15,503 nt of DNA from an uncultured Lachnospiraceae bacterium. GTDB taxonomy: Bacteria; Bacillota; Clostridia; Lachnospirales; Lachnospiraceae. The stretch is from the NCBI GenBank assembly GCA_910586755.1, contig CAJUJM010000006.1:1-15503 (forward strand), in the 5' to 3' direction. Every line of letters begins with the position of its first letter. Position 1 is the stretch's first letter. A program made the translations under genes and the position numbers. Shown here piece after piece: positions 13,119 to 15,503 of the stretch. The notes under the pieces are model-generated. The model was not told the origin of the DNA, searched no databases, and worked only from the letters and a program-made list of their open reading frames with translations.

Positions 13119-15308
13119 TTAGCATACCCGGCTTATTTTTTCTACCGCCTGTTTCCCCTCAGACATCAGACTTAGCCTGTGAAGAGCCCTGGTACATTCT
13201 ACATAGAGGAGATTTTTATCGTCCGGATCGGAATAGGTCTCCGCATCCCCATCGCACACGATAACTGCGTCAAATTCCAGTCCTTTTGCCAGGCAAACCG
13301 GCATAAGAAAGGTTCCCTTAAGGCTTTCTGGATTCTGATCGGTTCTAAGCTGTACAGTTATTTTGGATTTTAAATCTTCGTATAACCGAGCCGCATTTTT
13401 TTGAGTTTTACATATAAGGCATATGGTCTCCAGGCCCTTTTTCCGGCAGACAGATACCTCCTGTATTATCTTCTCCAACAGTTCCTCGTGGGAATCGGCG
13501 GAAACAATCTCCGGCTGGTCACCGCTTCGGTTAAAGCTTTCCACATCCAGCTCCCGTTCTAGAAACTGCTGGCTGAATTTAAGGATTTCATTGGTACAGC
13601 GAAAGCTTTTGTTCAGTGTAACCAGTGTTGACTTCTTTTTCTCTAAAATTTCCTGTATATGCTCATATAGGGACAAAGTTTCGTTCTTTCCCAATGTCTG
13701 GTGAATATCTCCCAGAATGGTAAATTTCCCATTTGGAAAAAGAATGCGGAATATTACATACTGAAGGGGGTAATAGTCCTGGGCCTCATCAATCACCACC
13801 TGGCGGATATTTCGGTATTCCCCGGTTCCATATAGCTTTAAATACAAATACGCTGCAGCAATGGCGTCATCATAATATAACCGGCCTGACTGAAGGTTTT
13901 CCCTGGTATATTCCGCAATATTTTCAACTGTCTGACGTGTTTTAGCGTCTTTCAGCCAATTCTCTGTCCAATCTTTCAGGAAGTTTCCTTCTAAAAATAG
14001 TTTTCCATATAAATCTACAACATCGATCCGGCAAAGCTTTTGTATTTGCTCTTTTACCTGCCTGCGCGCTTCTCCATCTCCCCGCTTTTTTGCTGTTCCG
14101 AAAATCCGTTCCAAACAATAGTCTTCCACCTGCCCAAGCCGGACTCCAAGGGGGACATCCGGCCTTCTCAAAATCCAGGCCTGCAGCTCTTCTCCCGTTA
14201 TTACTTGCTTCCCGCGGTAGGAAATATCTCCGAATTTCATCCACACCGTGGGAATTTCCAGCACAAACTGATCCAGGATCTCCTGAAAGGCTTTTGAAGT
14301 TTTAAATTCCGTACTGGTTTTTACCAGTTCTTTATAGGAGTTATTTGTGATTGCCTGTTCCAGAAATTCATTTTTTGACTGAAGCTTTTTTCCCTGAAGC
14401 AATGTTTTTAAAAGATCATCAAATACAATAGAGCGGATATGTTCTTCCCCAAGCTCAGGAAGAACATCTGAAATGTACTGTTCAAAGGTGTTATTAGGAG
14501 AAATAATCAGGATATTGTCGGAAGAAAGTTTTGCCTGCTGCAGGCCCTGATACATCAAATATGCGGCTCGGTGAAGGGCAATAGAGGTTTTTCCGCTTCC
14601 TGCAATTCCCTGAACCATCAAAAGATCGCTGCCCATATCCCGGATCACGGTATCCTGTTCCTTTTGAATGGTTTCCACCACTGCCTTCATTTTGGGGGAT
14701 GTGTTTTTTGAAAGCAGCTGACGCAGAAATTCATCACTGATATTTCTGTCTGTATCAAAGTAATATTGCAGCTTTTGGTTTTTAATCTCATATTGCCGTT
14801 TTAATGTAACATTGCCGTCTATCCTTCCTCCTGCCGCGTCATAGCAGGCCGGCCCTGGCATAAAACGATAAAAAACGCTGGCAATGGGAGAACGCCAGTC
14901 ATAGATCAGAATTTCTCTGGACTTCTTTTTGCTGAGAGATGACCGGCCGATGTAGATTTCTTCCGGAGTCTCCTCATCTTCAAATTGAAAATCAATTCTG
15001 GCAAAGTAGGGGCTTTCCACAACATTCTCCAAACGGTGTATGTTTCGAATCTCCTCTTCATAATCCGCAATACTCTCTGTAACCGGATCCTGGAGCTGGC
15101 TCAGCTCCACCAACGCCTCAAAATCGTCTGAGCTGTAAAGGTTGGTAAAGCCATGTGAAGAATCTTCAAATACCGCTTTTTTCGCCTCTGTAATTCCTGC
15201 CTTCTTTTCATCAGCAGCTTTTCTGGATTGTTGAAGCTGCTCTTTTGCAACGGCAATGGTTTCTGCCAAACGATTTTCTTCATAGAGCTGTTCAGACTGA
15301 TTATTCAA
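13119..15308 (-). CDS. helD: HelD-like superfamily 1 helicase (RNA polymerase-associated)
   Basis: This 729-residue UvrD/Rep-like ATPase most resembles HelD, which frees stalled RNA polymerase from DNA. Residues 1-50 form a charged coiled coil like the HelD arm that enters the polymerase secondary channel. IYIGRSSL and ILIYDWRSPIASVFYR (118-148) are HelD-typical. Walker A GIAGSGKT is at 234-241, Walker B VVIDEAQD at 504-511, GDIHQ at 533-537, LNKSFRCT at 565-572, AKGLEFDAVIV at 674-684 and LLYVECTRALHR at 700-711. Length is close to B. subtilis HelD (774). The start is TTG at 15308: GGAGG lies 9 bases before it and no in-frame ATG is near. It is 57 bp upstream of the methylase remnant on the same strand. 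Confidence 0.88.
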   Translation of the reverse strand: MNNQSEQLYEENRLAETIAVAKEQLQQSRKAADEKKAGITEAKKAVFEDSSHGFTNLYSSDDFEALVELSQLQDPVTESIADYEEEIRNIHRLENVVESPYFARIDFQFEDEETPEEIYIGRSSLSKKKSREILIYDWRSPIASVFYRFMPGPACYDAAGGRIDGNVTLKRQYEIKNQKLQYYFDTDRNISDEFLRQLLSKNTSPKMKAVVETIQKEQDTVIRDMGSDLLMVQGIAGSGKTSIALHRAAYLMYQGLQQAKLSSDNILIISPNNTFEQYISDVLPELGEEHIRSIVFDDLLKTLLQGKKLQSKNEFLEQAITNNSYKELVKTSTEFKTSKAFQEILDQFVLEIPTVWMKFGDISYRGKQVITGEELQAWILRRPDVPLGVRLGQVEDYCLERIFGTAKKRGDGEARRQVKEQIQKLCRIDVVDLYGKLFLEGNFLKDWTENWLKDAKTRQTVENIAEYTRENLQSGRLYYDDAIAAAYLYLKLYGTGEYRNIRQVVIDEAQDYYPLQYVIFRILFPNGKFTILGDIHQTLGKNETLSLYEHIQEILEKKKSTLVTLNKSFRCTNEILKFSQQFLERELDVESFNRSGDQPEIVSADSHEELLEKIIQEVSVCRKKGLETICLICKTQKNAARLYEDLKSKITVQLRTDQNPESLKGTFLMPVCLAKGLEFDAVIVCDGDAETYSDPDDKNLLYVECTRALHRLSLMSEGKQAVEKISRVC

Positions 15309-15353
15309 TACAACATTCCTCCATATTCTTTTATCTTTTTCAGGGTGTTATCC

Positions 15354-15415
15354 GGCGCTTCCTGTCTGGCGCAGGCAGGCCGGAAAATGCCTGGTCGGAA
15401 CTGTTACATAAATTT
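15354..15415. repeat. Right-half copy of the palindromic intergenic element
   Basis: This segment aligns with 5999-6057: a GCGCTTCCTG start matching GACGCTTCTTG, a GGCGCA loop, and the end GGAACTGTTACATAAATTTA matching TGAACTGTTACATGAATTTA. A hairpin CCTGTCTG/CAGGCAGG with outer CCGG arms is kept although its bases differ, so pairing rather than sequence is conserved. The left half and AT-rich arm are absent. It lies in the leader region of the helicase gene. Confidence 0.68.
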
Positions 15416-15442
15416 AACACAGGAACCGCCGCAAAACCAGTC

Positions 15443-15471
15443 TTGTTATTGAGAAATTGTTGTGGTATGAT
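15443..15471 (+). promoter_or_regulatory. Promoter for a gene beyond the right edge
   Basis: TTGTTA (15443-15448), 17 bp and TATGAT (15466-15471) form a good + strand promoter. Only 32 bp of the window follow and no start codon with a ribosome site is seen, so the gene must lie outside. It would be divergent from the helicase gene. Confidence 0.55.
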
Positions 15472-15503
15472 GAGGATGAGAGGATTAAAAATAGCGTTAC
15501 CCC

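Noticed and set aside
13942..14305. ORFs of 70-100 codons within the helicase gene
   Set aside because: They are other-frame shadows of a continuous 729-residue helicase with all expected motifs.

Overview
The window looks like chromosomal DNA of an anaerobic Firmicute, most likely Lachnospiraceae/Clostridia. This is inferred from strong GGAGG-type Shine-Dalgarno sites, sigma-A-like promoters, an oxygen-sensitive iron-sulfur gene set (BFD-type flavoprotein, DUF1667 protein, EFR1-type flavodoxin/ferredoxin), a HelD-type helicase and the overall style of the proteins. The species cannot be fixed from the sequence alone.

Left part (1-5900): a D-2-hydroxyacid dehydrogenase on the + strand converges, across a 394-bp hairpin-rich gap, on a tightly coupled four-gene minus-strand operon. 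In transcription order the operon encodes a GlpA/LhgO-like FAD oxidoreductase with a C-terminal [2Fe-2S] domain, an FAD/NAD oxidoreductase, a four-cysteine DUF1667 protein and a LarA-family (nickel-pincer) racemase or epimerase with its key residues intact. Three of the four genes follow their upstream neighbour by 2 bp or by an overlap. The operon has a near-consensus promoter set between two perfect inverted 17-bp arms. A FadR-type GntR regulator lies about 1.3 kb further on, and its leader carries the same 8-bp core. Together these suggest an inducible 2-hydroxyacid catabolic module of unknown substrate.

Middle part (5900-8930): a 152-bp three-armed palindromic intergenic element (the right half of a relative recurs at 15354-15415), an AbrB/MazE-RelE type toxin-antitoxin pair with its own promoter, operator-like palindrome and terminator, the GntR gene, and two fragments of a dead Fic gene separated by about 300 bp of unrelated AT-rich DNA that has its own promoter, ribosome site and mini-ORF.

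Right part (8797-15503): a MATE exporter whose leader begins with two tandem hairpins with similar loops and covarying stems, a convergent EFR1-type flavodoxin/ferredoxin, a decayed nuclease-methylase (restriction-modification) gene with two frameshifts and a lost C-terminus, and a HelD-like helicase with a TTG start. A good + strand promoter close to the right edge points to a gene beyond the window.

The most interesting points are the uncharacterised LarA/GlpA-like/DUF1667 operon with its promoter-flanking operator arms, the tandem-hairpin leader of the MATE gene, and the palindromic repeat family.
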